NCBI GenBank assembly: GCA_023150845.1
Contig: JAKLKD010000002.1
Coordinates: 1 to 64,000 of the forward strand
Length of the DNA stretch: 64,000 nucleotides
Source: Myxococcota bacterium
GTDB lineage: Bacteria > Myxococcota_A > UBA796 > CAJQPC01
Reading direction: 5' to 3'
A program made the position numbers and the translations under genes. Below are positions 27,297 to 36,971 of the stretch, piece by piece (position 1 is the stretch's first letter; every line of letters begins with the position of its first letter). A model generated the notes under the pieces. The model saw nothing but the letters and a program-made list of their open reading frames with translations, was not told where the DNA came from and searched no databases.

Positions 27297-29957
27297 ATGA
27301 AGTACCTCGCCCCCTCGGTCCTCCTCCTCCTCGCGCTCGGCGTCGGCTGCCGTGGAGGGGATGACTTCGCGCCCGCCAAGGACGCCTGGAGCAATGACTC
27401 CGGCGAGCCCAACACCGACAGCGACTCGGGCCCGGACGACTCGCGCCCCGACGACTCGGGCCCGGACGACTCCGGCACCGACGACTCGGGCACCGGCCCC
27501 ACGGGCGAGCTCGACGAGGAGGGCGACTACATCACCATTGATCCAGGCGAGGAGGAGCTCAACCTCGCCGACGCCTCTGGCGACACCAACCGCGATCAGC
27601 AGTTCTTCATGATCGCGATCAACAGCGGCGACTCCGACGCGGGCTACCGCCTGCAGTACGACGAGGGCACCGCGAGCGGCGGCACCGACGGCCCCCCCGC
27701 GGCCCGGCTCGGCCAGTCGCGCCAGCCCAAGGTTCGCCGCCCCCTGGCCCATCCGATGCCCGCCCCCGCCTTGAGCGAGGACGACATCGGCACGAAGACC
27801 ACCGAGTTCCGTGTGCGCGACGACTACAGCTCCGCGAAGAGCGTGTCGTCGATCACCGCGACCCTGTGGGCGCTCGGCAGCAAGATCGCCATCTACGTCG
27901 ATGACGAGGTCCCGATCGACTGGGACTACGAGTGCGACGGCATCGTGGACAGCTACGCGGTCTACGACAGCTACGGCTTCACCAACTGCGACCTCCAGAC
28001 CGTCGCGGACATCGTCGACAACAACATCATCGTCAACGTCGACCACCTCTTCGGCGAGCCCTCGGACATCAACGAGGACGGCAAGATCACCGTGCTCGTG
28101 AGCCCGGTGCTCAACACCTTGCCCCTGACCTCCGACGACGAGGACGACTGGTCCAAGGTCTTCTCCTACGCCGACCCTGAGTCCGACCTCTCGGCCTTCG
28201 ACGACAAGTCGAACCCCTCCTCGGACGAGCAAGAGATCATCTACGTCTTCGCGCCCGACCCCTACGGCTTCTACAACCCCTACAAGACGACGACGGTCGA
28301 TGAGTACACGACGATGGAGCTGACCGCGGAGATCGCGCGGTCCTACCTCCGCCTCGTGCTCTACAACACCCACGTCATCGCCAGCGAAGGGGAAGAAGAG
28401 GAGTCCTGGCTCACCGAGGCGCTCGGCGCGCTGGCGACGGACATCTGCGGCTTCGGCGCGGTCTACTACGAGGACGCCTGGAACTACATGGACGCCCCCT
28501 ATCTGGAGGGCCTCACCGACTACGACAGCTCCTCGCTCTTCGCGACGGGCTCCCGCGGCGCCCAGTACCTCTTCGCCCGCTGGCTCATCGACACCTACGG
28601 CACCGACCTCCTCACCTCGCTGACGAACACCACTGAAGTCGGCACGGCGAACATCGAGGCCGCCACGGGCGAAGACTTCGACGCCCTCGTGCTCCAGTGG
28701 CAGGTCGCGCTCCTCACGACCGGCGTGACCAACAGCGCCGGGGATCCCCTCGTCGATCCGACGGAGTGGCCGCCCTACGCCGAGGCCACGGCGATCTCCG
28801 CGCCCACCGTCGCCCCCGACGAGCCGACCATCGGCATCTACTACGGCGCCAACGGCTACCAGACCGGCTTCAACGTCCGCGGCACGAACCGCTGGATGGA
28901 GGGCGGCACCACCGACGCCCCCGAAGAGAACACCGACCAGCGCATCGTCGCCGACGGCCTCGACCACCACACCTACGTCACCGGCTCGGAGTACTACGGC
29001 TACGCGGCCGGGGGCTACGGCTCACACATCAGCCGCCTGACCAAGATCCAGTACAGCGCGACGATCGTTGAGCTGGAGGACACCAGCGCGAGCTTCTATG
29101 GCGCGGTGATCCGCTGGAAGGATCCCTCCTTCGACGACACCTCCGTGGACCGGATCTACTCGCCGCTGGACTCGAACCTCGTCTACCTGCCGTCGTTGCC
29201 CGCGGACGGCACGCCCATCTACGCCATCGGCGACATCTCCATCCCGGCGACGACCCGTGTGCTCGCCGACGCTGGCGAAGAGTCCGCCGAGACCGTCGAG
29301 GACCTCGACCGCTTCCAGCTCGACCTCACCGACCGCACCAAGGGGGAGGTCATCCAGATCGCCGTGTGGCTCGACCGCCGCTTCTCCAACACCTCGGGCG
29401 ACTCCACGCCGGAGGACCCCTGGATGGCCATCGTCGAGAGCGACGACCTGCCCCAGCCGACCGTCACCGACACCGTCTCGACGGCTTGTGAGGGCGGCGA
29501 GGAGGAGTGGGAGTACCCGAACCTCGTCCTCGACTACCTCTACTACCAGCTCTTCTTGAGCTCGACGGCCCTGGCCACCTCCTCGGACTTCGACCCCTGC
29601 GGCGGCTACGGCACGGCGGGCGCCTGCGAGGACGACTGGGACCAGGACGGCGTCGTAGACAACAGCGAGCCCAAGCCGACCTCCTTCCAGGAGCAGGTCT
29701 GGGTGCAGCAGTGCACCAACAACGGCGGCACCTTAGGCAGCGGCTTCTTGACCTCTGACGGCTTCGACCTCGACGAGATCGACGAAGACGAGGACCCCAC
29801 CACCTCGGTCATCTACAACTTCGGCGGCCGCAGCGGCAAGACCGGCGAGGAGGCCGTGTTGACGGCGACGGTGCTTGGCGGTAGCAAGTACACCATCGTG
29901 GTCTCCGGTGGCGGTGACACAGGCGAGTACGAGCTGACCTTCAAGCAGCTCAACTGA
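27297..29957 (+). CDS. large lipoprotein resembling M30-type peptidases but lacking the HExxH motif
   Basis: This 886-residue lipoprotein (Cys18, ALGVGC) starts at ATG 27297. The ATG at 27279 is also possible and adds six residues. An Asp/Ser/Gly/Pro repeat linker (residues about 40-66) precedes the folded part. Residues about 190-480 resemble the architecture of secreted M30-like metallopeptidases: INEDGKITVLVSPVLN, IIYVFAPDPYGFYNP, EESWLTEALGALATDICGFG (369-388) and GAQYLFARWLIDTYG. Where zinc-binding HExxH is expected, the sequence reads AEIAR (344-348), so catalysis looks lost. The rest is beta-rich, ending in KYTIVVSGGGDTGEYELTFKQLN, resembling a pre-peptidase C-terminal-type beta domain. 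It is probably a surface protein. The peptidase relationship is by pattern only. Confidence 0.65.
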   Translation: MKYLAPSVLLLLALGVGCRGGDDFAPAKDAWSNDSGEPNTDSDSGPDDSRPDDSGPDDSGTDDSGTGPTGELDEEGDYITIDPGEEELNLADASGDTNRDQQFFMIAINSGDSDAGYRLQYDEGTASGGTDGPPAARLGQSRQPKVRRPLAHPMPAPALSEDDIGTKTTEFRVRDDYSSAKSVSSITATLWALGSKIAIYVDDEVPIDWDYECDGIVDSYAVYDSYGFTNCDLQTVADIVDNNIIVNVDHLFGEPSDINEDGKITVLVSPVLNTLPLTSDDEDDWSKVFSYADPESDLSAFDDKSNPSSDEQEIIYVFAPDPYGFYNPYKTTTVDEYTTMELTAEIARSYLRLVLYNTHVIASEGEEEESWLTEALGALATDICGFGAVYYEDAWNYMDAPYLEGLTDYDSSSLFATGSRGAQYLFARWLIDTYGTDLLTSLTNTTEVGTANIEAATGEDFDALVLQWQVALLTTGVTNSAGDPLVDPTEWPPYAEATAISAPTVAPDEPTIGIYYGANGYQTGFNVRGTNRWMEGGTTDAPEENTDQRIVADGLDHHTYVTGSEYYGYAAGGYGSHISRLTKIQYSATIVELEDTSASFYGAVIRWKDPSFDDTSVDRIYSPLDSNLVYLPSLPADGTPIYAIGDISIPATTRVLADAGEESAETVEDLDRFQLDLTDRTKGEVIQIAVWLDRRFSNTSGDSTPEDPWMAIVESDDLPQPTVTDTVSTACEGGEEEWEYPNLVLDYLYYQLFLSSTALATSSDFDPCGGYGTAGACEDDWDQDGVVDNSEPKPTSFQEQVWVQQCTNNGGTLGSGFLTSDGFDLDEIDEDEDPTTSVIYNFGGRSGKTGEEAVLTATVLGGSKYTIVVSGGGDTGEYELTFKQLN
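27420..27494 (+). repeat. 15-bp tandem repeats encoding DDSGx
   Basis: Units of 15 bp close to GACGACTCGGGCCCG occur at 27435-27449, 27450-27464, 27465-27479 and 27480-27494, with a diverged unit at 27420-27434. They encode an acidic DDSGP/DDSGT linker after the lipoprotein anchor. Copy number could vary by slippage. Confidence 0.75.
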
Positions 29958-30000
29958 GCGGCGCGCGGAGCCTCCGACCGCCTGAGACGGAGGAGGATCC

Positions 30001-31020
30001 TTGGCAGAGGTCGGCGAATCGGCGGCGACGACGAGGCTTGATGGCCTAGCCTCCTCCGAGCGCCGTTGGAGCGTCGGCCTCTTCATCGCGACGACCCTCT
30101 CGGTCTTTCTGACCTACGGGGGCTTCTGGGGCGGTGAGGGCCTCGACGACGGCGAGGCCGTGCGCGGCGCCGCGGCCTTCGCCTTTACCTTGATGGGCAT
30201 CCTCCTCGCCCATGAGCTCGGCCACTACGTCGTCGCCCGACGCCACGGCTTCGCGCTGAGCCTGCCGCGGTTCATCCCGTTCCCCGCAGCGTTTGGCACC
30301 TTCGGCGCCATCATCGAGCTGCGCTCCGAGCCCCGGGACCGCGACGGGCTCCTGGAGATGGGCGCGGCGGGGCCCCTCGCCGGGGCGCTCTGCTCCTTCC
30401 TGGCCCTCGCCTTGGGCCTGCCCTTCACCCGGCCCCCGGAGGCGCTGCAGCTCACCCCGCCCGAGCCCGCCCTCTGGGAGCCCTGGCTCGCGCCCCTCTT
30501 GGCGGCGTCCCCTCGGCTCCAGGCCTTCAGCGACTGGCTGAGCCCCCCGGTCCCCGACGGCGAGCTGCCCGTGCTCATCTTCGCGAACCCCCTCGTCATG
30601 GATCTCCTCGGCGAGCTGATCCTCGGCGCGGCCCCCGACCGCCTCGCCGTGCTGAGCCCCGTGGCGATGGCGGGCTGGGTCGGCTGCCTGCTCACCGGAA
30701 TCAACCTCGTGCCCATCGGTCAGCTCGACGGCGGCCACATCCTCAACGCGCTGTGGCCCGTCGGTGAGCGCCGCCGCTCCAGCCTGCTCCTCGGGGTCGC
30801 GCTGCTCGGCGGAATCATGTGGTCCGGCTGGCTGTTCTGGGGGCTGCTCCTCGCCCTGACGGGCGCCTGGCGCGGCATCTCTCCGCCGCTCACGCCGCCC
30901 CTCTCGGGTCGGGCCAAGGCCGTCGCGGCCGTCACCGCCCTCGTCTTCTTCTTGACCTTTATGCCGCGCCCGGTTGAGATGGATAGCCTTCCGGCGCCCC
31001 CACCCGCGGAGTCTCGATGA
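30001..31020 (+). CDS. site-2 protease (M50) family membrane protein
   Basis: This 339-residue intramembrane zinc protease starts with TTG 30001 behind GGAGGAGG. HELGH at 71-75 (LLAHELGHYVVARRHGF) gives two zinc ligands and the catalytic Glu. The second motif, GINLVPIGQLDGGHI, supplies Asp243 in the conserved NxxPxxxLDG arrangement. About six hydrophobic segments surround these, and a region at about residues 140-185 faces outward. There is no PDZ or CBS domain, so it belongs to the simpler S2P type related to SREBP-site-2 proteases. It may process membrane-bound regulators, but no anti-sigma factor lies beside it. The stop overlaps the next ATG (ATGA), so the secreted protein at 31017 is translationally coupled. 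A GCCTCCG/CGGAGG stem (29970-29993) could mask the SD. Confidence 0.88.
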   Translation: MAEVGESAATTRLDGLASSERRWSVGLFIATTLSVFLTYGGFWGGEGLDDGEAVRGAAAFAFTLMGILLAHELGHYVVARRHGFALSLPRFIPFPAAFGTFGAIIELRSEPRDRDGLLEMGAAGPLAGALCSFLALALGLPFTRPPEALQLTPPEPALWEPWLAPLLAASPRLQAFSDWLSPPVPDGELPVLIFANPLVMDLLGELILGAAPDRLAVLSPVAMAGWVGCLLTGINLVPIGQLDGGHILNALWPVGERRRSSLLLGVALLGGIMWSGWLFWGLLLALTGAWRGISPPLTPPLSGRAKAVAAVTALVFFLTFMPRPVEMDSLPAPPPAESR

Positions 31021-32117
31021 TCAGCCCTCTGCTGCTGCTGCTTCGCCTCAGCCTCGGCGCCCTCGCCGCCGAGGAGGACGTCTCGTTCTACCTCGAGTCC
31101 GCGCCCACCAAGCAGAAGGCCGAGCTGACCGAGGCCGACGCCTTGGCCCGCTCCTCCGAGCTCAACACCCGCGTCGTGCGCCGCTTCGTGACCGGCCAGG
31201 GCTGGTGTTACCTGCTCATCGCCGAGGGCTACGAGTCTGAGGTCACCGCCGGGGTCGACGCGGCCAAGCTCGCGAACCTCAGCCACCTCGACGTCACCCT
31301 CTACCGCCAGCAGGGCAAGGCCGCGGTGCCCGTGCGCACGGCCCCCGGCAGCCCGAGGATCCTTGAGCCGAGCCCCGGCGCCGCCGCCGCGACCGGTGAC
31401 GATCCGGTGAAAAAGATCCTCGACGACGTCAGCAAGGCCTTGGGCGGCGCTGATGGCGGCGTGATCGCGCTGCACAAGGCCACCAGCGTGCGCTTTGAGT
31501 ACCTCCGTGAGGTGCCGCACCAGGGCCAGCCCATCGTGGCGGAGCACGTCTACCTGCGCGACGGCGCCCGGCTGCGCCTCGACGTCGTGGTGAAGGGCGG
31601 CCCGGCCTCGTCCTCGACGACGGTGATCGACGGCGCCTCGGCCTCGGTGCTCATCGACGGCAAGGTGAGCCCCCGGGACGTCGAGCGCACCCGGGAGGTC
31701 GTCGCCGAGTACGCCCCCGAGGGCCTCCTGAGCTACCCGCTGCGCTTCGTGAGCCTCGTCGACAGCGACCCCTCCCACGTCGCCCTGCGCGTCGTCGGTG
31801 AGGAGCGCGTAGACGGCGAGCCCTGCGTGATCCTTGAGTCCAGCGGCGAAGGGGCGGAGAGCGCCATCCCCGGCCTGCGCCTCGCCGTGTCCAGCAAGGA
31901 CTGGCGGCCTCGGCAGGTGATCTTCACGACGAGCGCCGGGGTGCTCCTCTACCGTTACTCCGATTGGTCCGAGGTCAGCCCGGGCGTCGTCGTGCCGATG
32001 CGTGTGGAGGTCACCCGCGAAGGCGCCCTCGTAGAGCGCCTGGAGGTGCGGTCGATGACCCTCCCGGCGACGATCGCCGCCGACAGCTTCACCTTGCCCA
32101 CCCCCCCCGCAAAGTGA
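31017..32117 (+). CDS. secreted protein with LolA-like C-terminal region
   Basis: This 366-residue protein has a signal peptide (MISPLLLLLRLSLGALA). Residues about 30-110 form one domain (SELNTRVVRRFVTGQGWCYLLIAEGYESEVTAG). The segment from about residue 150 to the end looks like a LolA/LolB-type half-barrel: VIDGASASVLIDGKVSPRD, LRVVGEERVDGEPCVILESS, VSSKDWRPRQVIFTTSAGVL and WSEVSPGVVVPMRVEVTREG. Such folds bind lipids or lipoproteins in the periplasm. Lipid transport is only inferred. It overlaps the site-2 protease gene by 4 bp, which implies coordinated synthesis. It ends 20 bp before the promoter of the tRNA-tuf operon. Confidence 0.7.
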   Translation: MISPLLLLLRLSLGALAAEEDVSFYLESAPTKQKAELTEADALARSSELNTRVVRRFVTGQGWCYLLIAEGYESEVTAGVDAAKLANLSHLDVTLYRQQGKAAVPVRTAPGSPRILEPSPGAAAATGDDPVKKILDDVSKALGGADGGVIALHKATSVRFEYLREVPHQGQPIVAEHVYLRDGARLRLDVVVKGGPASSSTTVIDGASASVLIDGKVSPRDVERTREVVAEYAPEGLLSYPLRFVSLVDSDPSHVALRVVGEERVDGEPCVILESSGEGAESAIPGLRLAVSSKDWRPRQVIFTTSAGVLLYRYSDWSEVSPGVVVPMRVEVTREGALVERLEVRSMTLPATIAADSFTLPTPPAK

Positions 32118-32136
32118 TCCCGACCGCGTGACCGCC

Positions 32137-32165
32137 TTGACACCCTGAGCGGGCAAGACTATGTT
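32137..32165 (+). promoter_or_regulatory. strong promoter of the tRNA-tuf operon
   Basis: A perfect TTGACA (32137-32142), a 17-bp spacer and TATGTT (32160-32165) lie about 58 bp before the first tRNA. A GC-rich stretch (CGCGGCC) follows the -10, as in stringently controlled stable-RNA promoters. It is the best consensus match noted in the window. Confidence 0.75.
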
Positions 32166-32223
32166 CGCGGCCACTTCGCCAGACGGTTGCGCTCGTCGGT
32201 GCACCCGCTGACGCGGTGGCAAC

Positions 32224-32299
32224 GCTGGTGTAGCTCAGTCGGTAGAGCAGCGGTCTTGTAAACCGCAGGTCGCGGGTTCGATTCCCACCACCAGCTCCA
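32224..32299 (+). tRNA. tRNA-Thr (anticodon TGT)
   Basis: The 76-nt cloverleaf has a GCTGGTG/CACCAGC acceptor stem, D-arm TAGCTCAGTCGGTAGAGCA, anticodon loop CTTGTAA with TGT, and T-arm GGTTCGATTCC. The CCA end is encoded. It is first of four tRNAs before tuf, the same order as the thrU-tyrU-glyT-thrT cluster of E. coli. Confidence 0.95.
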
Positions 32300-32331
32300 C
32301 CGATCTCGTTCTTTCAATCCTGTCAAAGTTT

Positions 32332-32418
32332 GGGGAGTTGCCCGAGTGGCCAAAGGGAGCAGGCTGTAAACCTGCCGGCTTCACGCCTACGTTGGTTCGA
32401 ATCCAGCACTCCCCACCA
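32332..32418 (+). tRNA. tRNA-Tyr (anticodon GTA)
   Basis: The 87-nt class II tRNA has a GGGGAGT/ACTCCCC acceptor stem, anticodon loop CTGTAAA with GTA, and a long variable arm between anticodon and T-arm (GGTTCGAATCC). CCA is encoded. The long extra arm is expected of bacterial tRNA-Tyr. Confidence 0.95.
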
Positions 32419-32479
32419 TCTACCCATCCATTCTTCCCTGCCGTGCGCCCTCGGGCTCGCGGCAGGGAAGAAGCGATGC

Positions 32480-32552
32480 GCGGGAATAGCTCAGTTGGTA
32501 GAGCATCAGCCTTCCAAGCTGAGGGTCGCGGGTTCGAACCCCGTTTCCCGCT
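32480..32552 (+). tRNA. tRNA-Gly (anticodon TCC)
   Basis: The 73-nt cloverleaf has a GCGGGAA/TTCCCGC acceptor stem, anticodon loop CTTCCAA with TCC and T-arm GGTTCGAACCC. Unlike its three neighbours it lacks an encoded CCA (the bases after the discriminator are CTC), so a nucleotidyltransferase must add the end. Confidence 0.95.
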
Positions 32553-32564
32553 CTCTTCATCAAC

Positions 32565-32639
32565 GCCGATGTAGCTCAGGGGCAGAGCACCTCCTTGGTA
32601 AGGAGGAGGTCATGGGTTCAAATCCCATCATCGGCTCCA
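32565..32639 (+). tRNA. tRNA-Thr (anticodon GGT)
   Basis: The 75-nt cloverleaf has a GCCGATG/CATCGGC acceptor stem, anticodon stem CCTCC/GGAGG with loop TTGGTAA (GGT), and T-arm GGTTCAAATCC. CCA is encoded. It ends 69 bp before tuf, with which it is surely co-transcribed. Confidence 0.95.
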
Positions 32640-32708
32640 TTTCAATCTCGTCCCACATGATTCGCGCGATCTGGCTCTGGCCAGGTCACTGTCAGGAGGT
32701 CTCCTCAA

Positions 32709-33935
<1,227 letters not shown>

Positions 33936-33963
33936 TACGCCTCTTTAGGGCTCAAGATCGTAG

Positions 33964-33993
33964 AGTCCCCGGATGGCAGCATCCGGGGACTTT
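33964..33993 (+). terminator. terminator after tuf
   Basis: AGTCCCCGGATG (33964-33975) and CATCCGGGGACT (33980-33991) form a perfect 12-bp stem with a GCAG loop, followed by a short TT run. It should separate the tRNA-tuf transcript from secE-nusG. Confidence 0.75.
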
Positions 33994-34005
33994 GCGCTTT
34001 GGGGC

Positions 34006-34034
34006 TTGCGTGGTCGCCCAACCCGTGCTATGGG
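34006..34034 (+). promoter_or_regulatory. candidate promoter for secE-nusG
   Basis: TTGCGT (34006-34011), 17 bp and TATGGG (34029-34034) lie between the tuf terminator and secE. The hexamers are weak matches. The placement right after a terminator makes a promoter here likely. Confidence 0.4.
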
Positions 34035-34107
34035 CCGACGGTTACTCTGCTCACTGTTGACCAGACGATCGTCCCCCCGTCAACAGCGCGCCCTTCCTGG
34101 TTCAAAC

Positions 34108-34491
34108 GTGCCCAACCAACGCTTCATCGTCCTCGCGTTCGTGGTCTGCGCCATCATGGTCGGTCTGGTGCTTCGCAGCGCCTCCGTCGCCGTGATGTTG
34201 GGTCTCGGCCAGGCGGACACCCTCGTGGGTGGAGCGATCCCGCTCTCGGCGCTCATCGCGCTGGCTGGTGGGGTGGTCTGTTTCTTCATCCTTCTCAAGA
34301 ACACTGTCGCCGTGCGCTTCTCCGACGAGGCCATCGGTGAGCTCGCCAAGGTCACCTGGCCCAGCCGTGAAGAGACGATCAACTCCTCGCTCGTCGTCGT
34401 GGCGACGAGCGTGATCTTCTCGGGCTCGCTGGCCCTGTTCGACTTTGTCTGGGCACGCGCGACAAACTTCTTCCTCTTCACCGCAGGGTAG
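34108..34491 (+). CDS. secE: preprotein translocase subunit SecE
   Basis: This 127-residue protein is called from GTG 34108. An ATG at 34030 in the same frame would add 26 basic residues, and neither start has a good SD. Three hydrophobic segments are present (about residues 6-30, 45-68 and 97-122), as in the three-helix E. coli SecE. The conserved amphipathic segment EAIGELAKVTWPSREETINSSLVVV precedes the last helix. SecE clamps SecY in the SecYEG channel. It is followed by nusG, the conserved pairing. Confidence 0.88.
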   Translation: MPNQRFIVLAFVVCAIMVGLVLRSASVAVMLGLGQADTLVGGAIPLSALIALAGGVVCFFILLKNTVAVRFSDEAIGELAKVTWPSREETINSSLVVVATSVIFSGSLALFDFVWARATNFFLFTAG

Positions 34492-34544
34492 CCGCTCGGC
34501 TTCCTGCGTCACTGTCGGCCGGAGCGGTCGGAGGGACACCCTTC

Positions 34545-35081
34545 ATGTCCAAGGCCTGGTATGTGGTCCACACCTACTCGGGGTTCGAGAACAAGGCCAA
34601 AGCGGCCTTGGAAGAGCGCATCAAGCAGCTCGGTGTGAGCCAGCGGTTCGGCGATATCCTCATCCCGACTGAGCAAGTCATCGAGGTCAAGGGCGGCCAA
34701 AAGCGCTCTGTGACCCGCAAGTTCTTTCCCGGTTACATCCTGGTGCAGATGGAGCTCGACAACCTGACCTGGCATGTCGTCAAAGACACGCCGAAGATCA
34801 CGGGCTTCGTCGGTGGCACCCGGACCCCTCCTCCGATCTCCGAGCCCGAGGTGCGGCGCATCACGCGGCAGATGGATCAGGGTGAGGCCGACAAGCCCAA
34901 GCCCAAGCTCAACTTCGAGCGCAACGAGGACGTCCGCGTCGTGGACGGCCCCTTCGCGACGATGAAGGGCACTGTGGAGGAGGTGAACGCTGCCCGTGGC
35001 AAGCTCCGGGTGATGGTCACCATCTTCGGCCGCCCCACGAGCGTCGAGCTCGACTTCACGCAGGTCGAGAAGCTCGGCTGA
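34545..35081 (+). CDS. nusG: transcription termination/antitermination factor NusG
   Basis: The 178-residue protein has the NGN domain (KAWYVVHTYSGFENKAKAALEERI, FFPGYILVQMELDNLTWHVVKDTPKITGFVGG) and a C-terminal KOW domain (EDVRVVDGPFATMKGTVEEVNAARGKLRVMVTIFGRPTSVELDF). NusG couples RNA polymerase to Rho or to the leading ribosome. ATG 34545 follows GGAGG. It is in the normal secE-nusG-rplK order. Confidence 0.96.
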   Translation: MSKAWYVVHTYSGFENKAKAALEERIKQLGVSQRFGDILIPTEQVIEVKGGQKRSVTRKFFPGYILVQMELDNLTWHVVKDTPKITGFVGGTRTPPPISEPEVRRITRQMDQGEADKPKPKLNFERNEDVRVVDGPFATMKGTVEEVNAARGKLRVMVTIFGRPTSVELDFTQVEKLG

Positions 35082-35140
35082 GCGTCCACCCTCTTTAGAC
35101 TTAGCTGGCGCCCCCTTCCTGGCGGCGCAGGAGAATCGAC

Positions 35141-35572
35141 ATGGCGAAGAAGGTCACCAACCGCATCAAGCTGCAGATCATCGGCGGCGACGCCAAGCCG
35201 GCCCCCCCGGTTGGTCCTGCGCTCGGCCAGGCGGGCGTGAACATCCCCCTGTTCTGCAAAGACTTCAACGCTCGCACCGCGCACATGGCCGCTGACAAGA
35301 TGCCTGTGCCGGTGTTCATCACCGTCTACAGCGACCGTACGTTCGAGTTCAAGGTGGGCACCCCGCCCGCCTCGGCGCTCCTCCGTAAGGCCGCTGGCGC
35401 TGACAAGGGCTCGGGTGAGCCGAACAAGAAGAAGGTCGGCACGATCACCCAGGCCCAACTCAACGACATCGCTACCACCAAGCTCCCCGACCTCAACACC
35501 AGCGATCATGCGGCCGCCGTACGGACGATCGCGGGCACGGCGAAGTCGATGGGAATCAACATCAACAACTGA
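35141..35572 (+). CDS. rplK: 50S ribosomal protein L11
   Basis: The 143-residue protein of the GTPase-associated centre binds 23S rRNA near the thiostrepton site. PPVGPALGQ at residues 22-30 is the conserved N-terminal loop. The C-terminal RNA-binding part ends [19 protein letters not shown] follows an AGGAG site. Length equals the bacterial norm of about 142. Confidence 0.96.
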   Translation: MAKKVTNRIKLQIIGGDAKPAPPVGPALGQAGVNIPLFCKDFNARTAHMAADKMPVPVFITVYSDRTFEFKVGTPPASALLRKAAGADKGSGEPNKKKVGTITQAQLNDIATTKLPDLNTSDHAAAVRTIAGTAKSMGININN

Positions 35573-35666
35573 CTCTCATCCTTGGGTGGGGGAGGGTTGG
35601 CCGCAGCCCGTTATGACCCCCCCAAGGAGCCTTGTTCGTCTCTGACGGGCTTGGCGAGGAGGACTA

Positions 35667-36389
35667 GTGTCCAAGCGTAGCAAGCGCTGGGGATCAAACC
35701 GTCAGAAGGTTGATCCCCTGGCCAAGTTCACCGTCGATCAGGCGGTGGAGTTGGTCCGTGAGGGCGCGACCGCGAAGTTCGACGAGACCGTCGACGTCGC
35801 GGTCAGGCTTGGGGTGAACCCCAAGCACGCGGATCAGATGGTCCGTGGCGCCTGCAGCCTGCCCCATGGCACCGGCAAGACCGTTCGTGTTGTCGTCTTC
35901 GCTCAAGGCGAAGCCGCTCGACTCGCGACGGAGGCCGGCGCGGATGTGGTTGGCGGCGATGAGCTGATCAACAAGATTCAGAACGAGAACTGGCTAGACT
36001 TCGACAAGGCCATCGCTACCCGCGACATGATGGGTAAGGTGGGTCGTTTGGGTCGTGTGCTCGGTCCCCGCGGCTTGATGCCCAACCCCAAGGTTGGCAC
36101 GGTCGTCGGTCCGGAGCACATCGCCGAGACGGTCGTCGCGCTCAAGGGGGGTCGTATTGACTTCCGCGTTGAGAAGGCGGGTATCGTTCACGCTCCGGTC
36201 GGGAAGGCCTCGATGAGCGCCACGGCGCTCAAAGAGAACCTGCTCGCGCTCATCAACGAACTCTTCCGTCTCAAGCCGTCCACGGCCAAGGGCACCTATC
36301 TCCGCGGCGCCGCGCTCAGCAGCACCATGGGGGTCGGCGTTCGCCTTGACGTGAACGACGTGGCTCGTGAGACGGGCAAGGCGGGTTGA
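35667..36389 (+). CDS. rplA: 50S ribosomal protein L1
   Basis: The 240-residue protein of the L1 stalk starts with GTG 35667 behind GAGGAGGA. It has the conserved DQAVELVRE start and [15 protein letters not shown] at residues 132-146. In many bacteria L1 represses its own rplKA mRNA. No clear L1-binding mimic was identified in the spacer before rplK. The next gene, rplJ, starts 3 bp after the stop. Confidence 0.96.
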   Translation: MSKRSKRWGSNRQKVDPLAKFTVDQAVELVREGATAKFDETVDVAVRLGVNPKHADQMVRGACSLPHGTGKTVRVVVFAQGEAARLATEAGADVVGGDELINKIQNENWLDFDKAIATRDMMGKVGRLGRVLGPRGLMPNPKVGTVVGPEHIAETVVALKGGRIDFRVEKAGIVHAPVGKASMSATALKENLLALINELFRLKPSTAKGTYLRGAALSSTMGVGVRLDVNDVARETGKAG

Positions 36390-36392
36390 TCC

Positions 36393-36926
36393 ATGAACAA
36401 GGCTGAGAAGATCGAGTTCGTGGAGCGCTTCACGGGTGAAATCGGGAGCGCCCCCCTGGTCGTTGTGACCGAGTACCGCGCCGTCAAGGTGGCTGACTCG
36501 AACAGCCTCCGCCGCCGTCTTGAGGCCAAGGGCCTGAAGCTGGAGGTGGTGAAGAACACGCTGGTTCGTCGGTGTGTTGCCGGGACCCCCAAGGAGGTGA
36601 TCGCTGATCAGCTCACTGGGATGAACGGTGTGATCATCTCGGGCGAGGATCCTATCGCTTCGGCGAAGGCCATCCGGGAGATCATCGACCCGAAGGGGCC
36701 CATTCAGATCAAGTTTGGGTACTTCGACGGCGTCGTCCTGCAGGCCCCCGAGGTTCTGGCGGTCGCTGACCTGCCCAGCCGCGAGGATCTGCTGGCCACC
36801 CTGCTCTCCACGCTGCAGGAGGGTCCGCGTCAGATCCTGGGTGTTATCCAGGGTCCCCCGCGCGACCTGCTGTACCTGCTCAAGAACTACGAAGCCAAGC
36901 TTGCTGAGCAGCAGGCTGGCGAATAA
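36393..36926 (+). CDS. rplJ: 50S ribosomal protein L10
   Basis: The 177-residue stalk base protein binds L11-region 23S rRNA and anchors L7/L12 dimers through its C-terminal helix. Typical segments are MNKAEKIEFVERFTGEI, LVVVTEYRAVKVADSNSLRRRLE and VVKNTLVRRC. Because it starts 3 bp after rplA, a separate L10-regulated leader like that of E. coli is not present between the two. Confidence 0.95.
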   Translation: MNKAEKIEFVERFTGEIGSAPLVVVTEYRAVKVADSNSLRRRLEAKGLKLEVVKNTLVRRCVAGTPKEVIADQLTGMNGVIISGEDPIASAKAIREIIDPKGPIQIKFGYFDGVVLQAPEVLAVADLPSREDLLATLLSTLQEGPRQILGVIQGPPRDLLYLLKNYEAKLAEQQAGE

Positions 36927-36971
36927 CCTACGCGATTCCCATTCCCCATCAAGTTCGCAGGAGATCAAGCC

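Noticed and set aside
27420..27494. Possible CRISPR-like repeat array
   Set aside because: Units are contiguous without spacers and are in frame, encoding a DDSG linker.
25433..27502. Longer N-terminus for the ceramidase-like protein (start at 27502)
   Set aside because: The extra sequence is antisense to the DDSG repeats of the divergent gene. ATG 27136 has an ideal SD and a lipoprotein signal.
33936..34107. A tRNA-Trp gene between tuf and secE
   Set aside because: No cloverleaf or CCA-loop anticodon pattern. The spacer is a terminator and a putative promoter.
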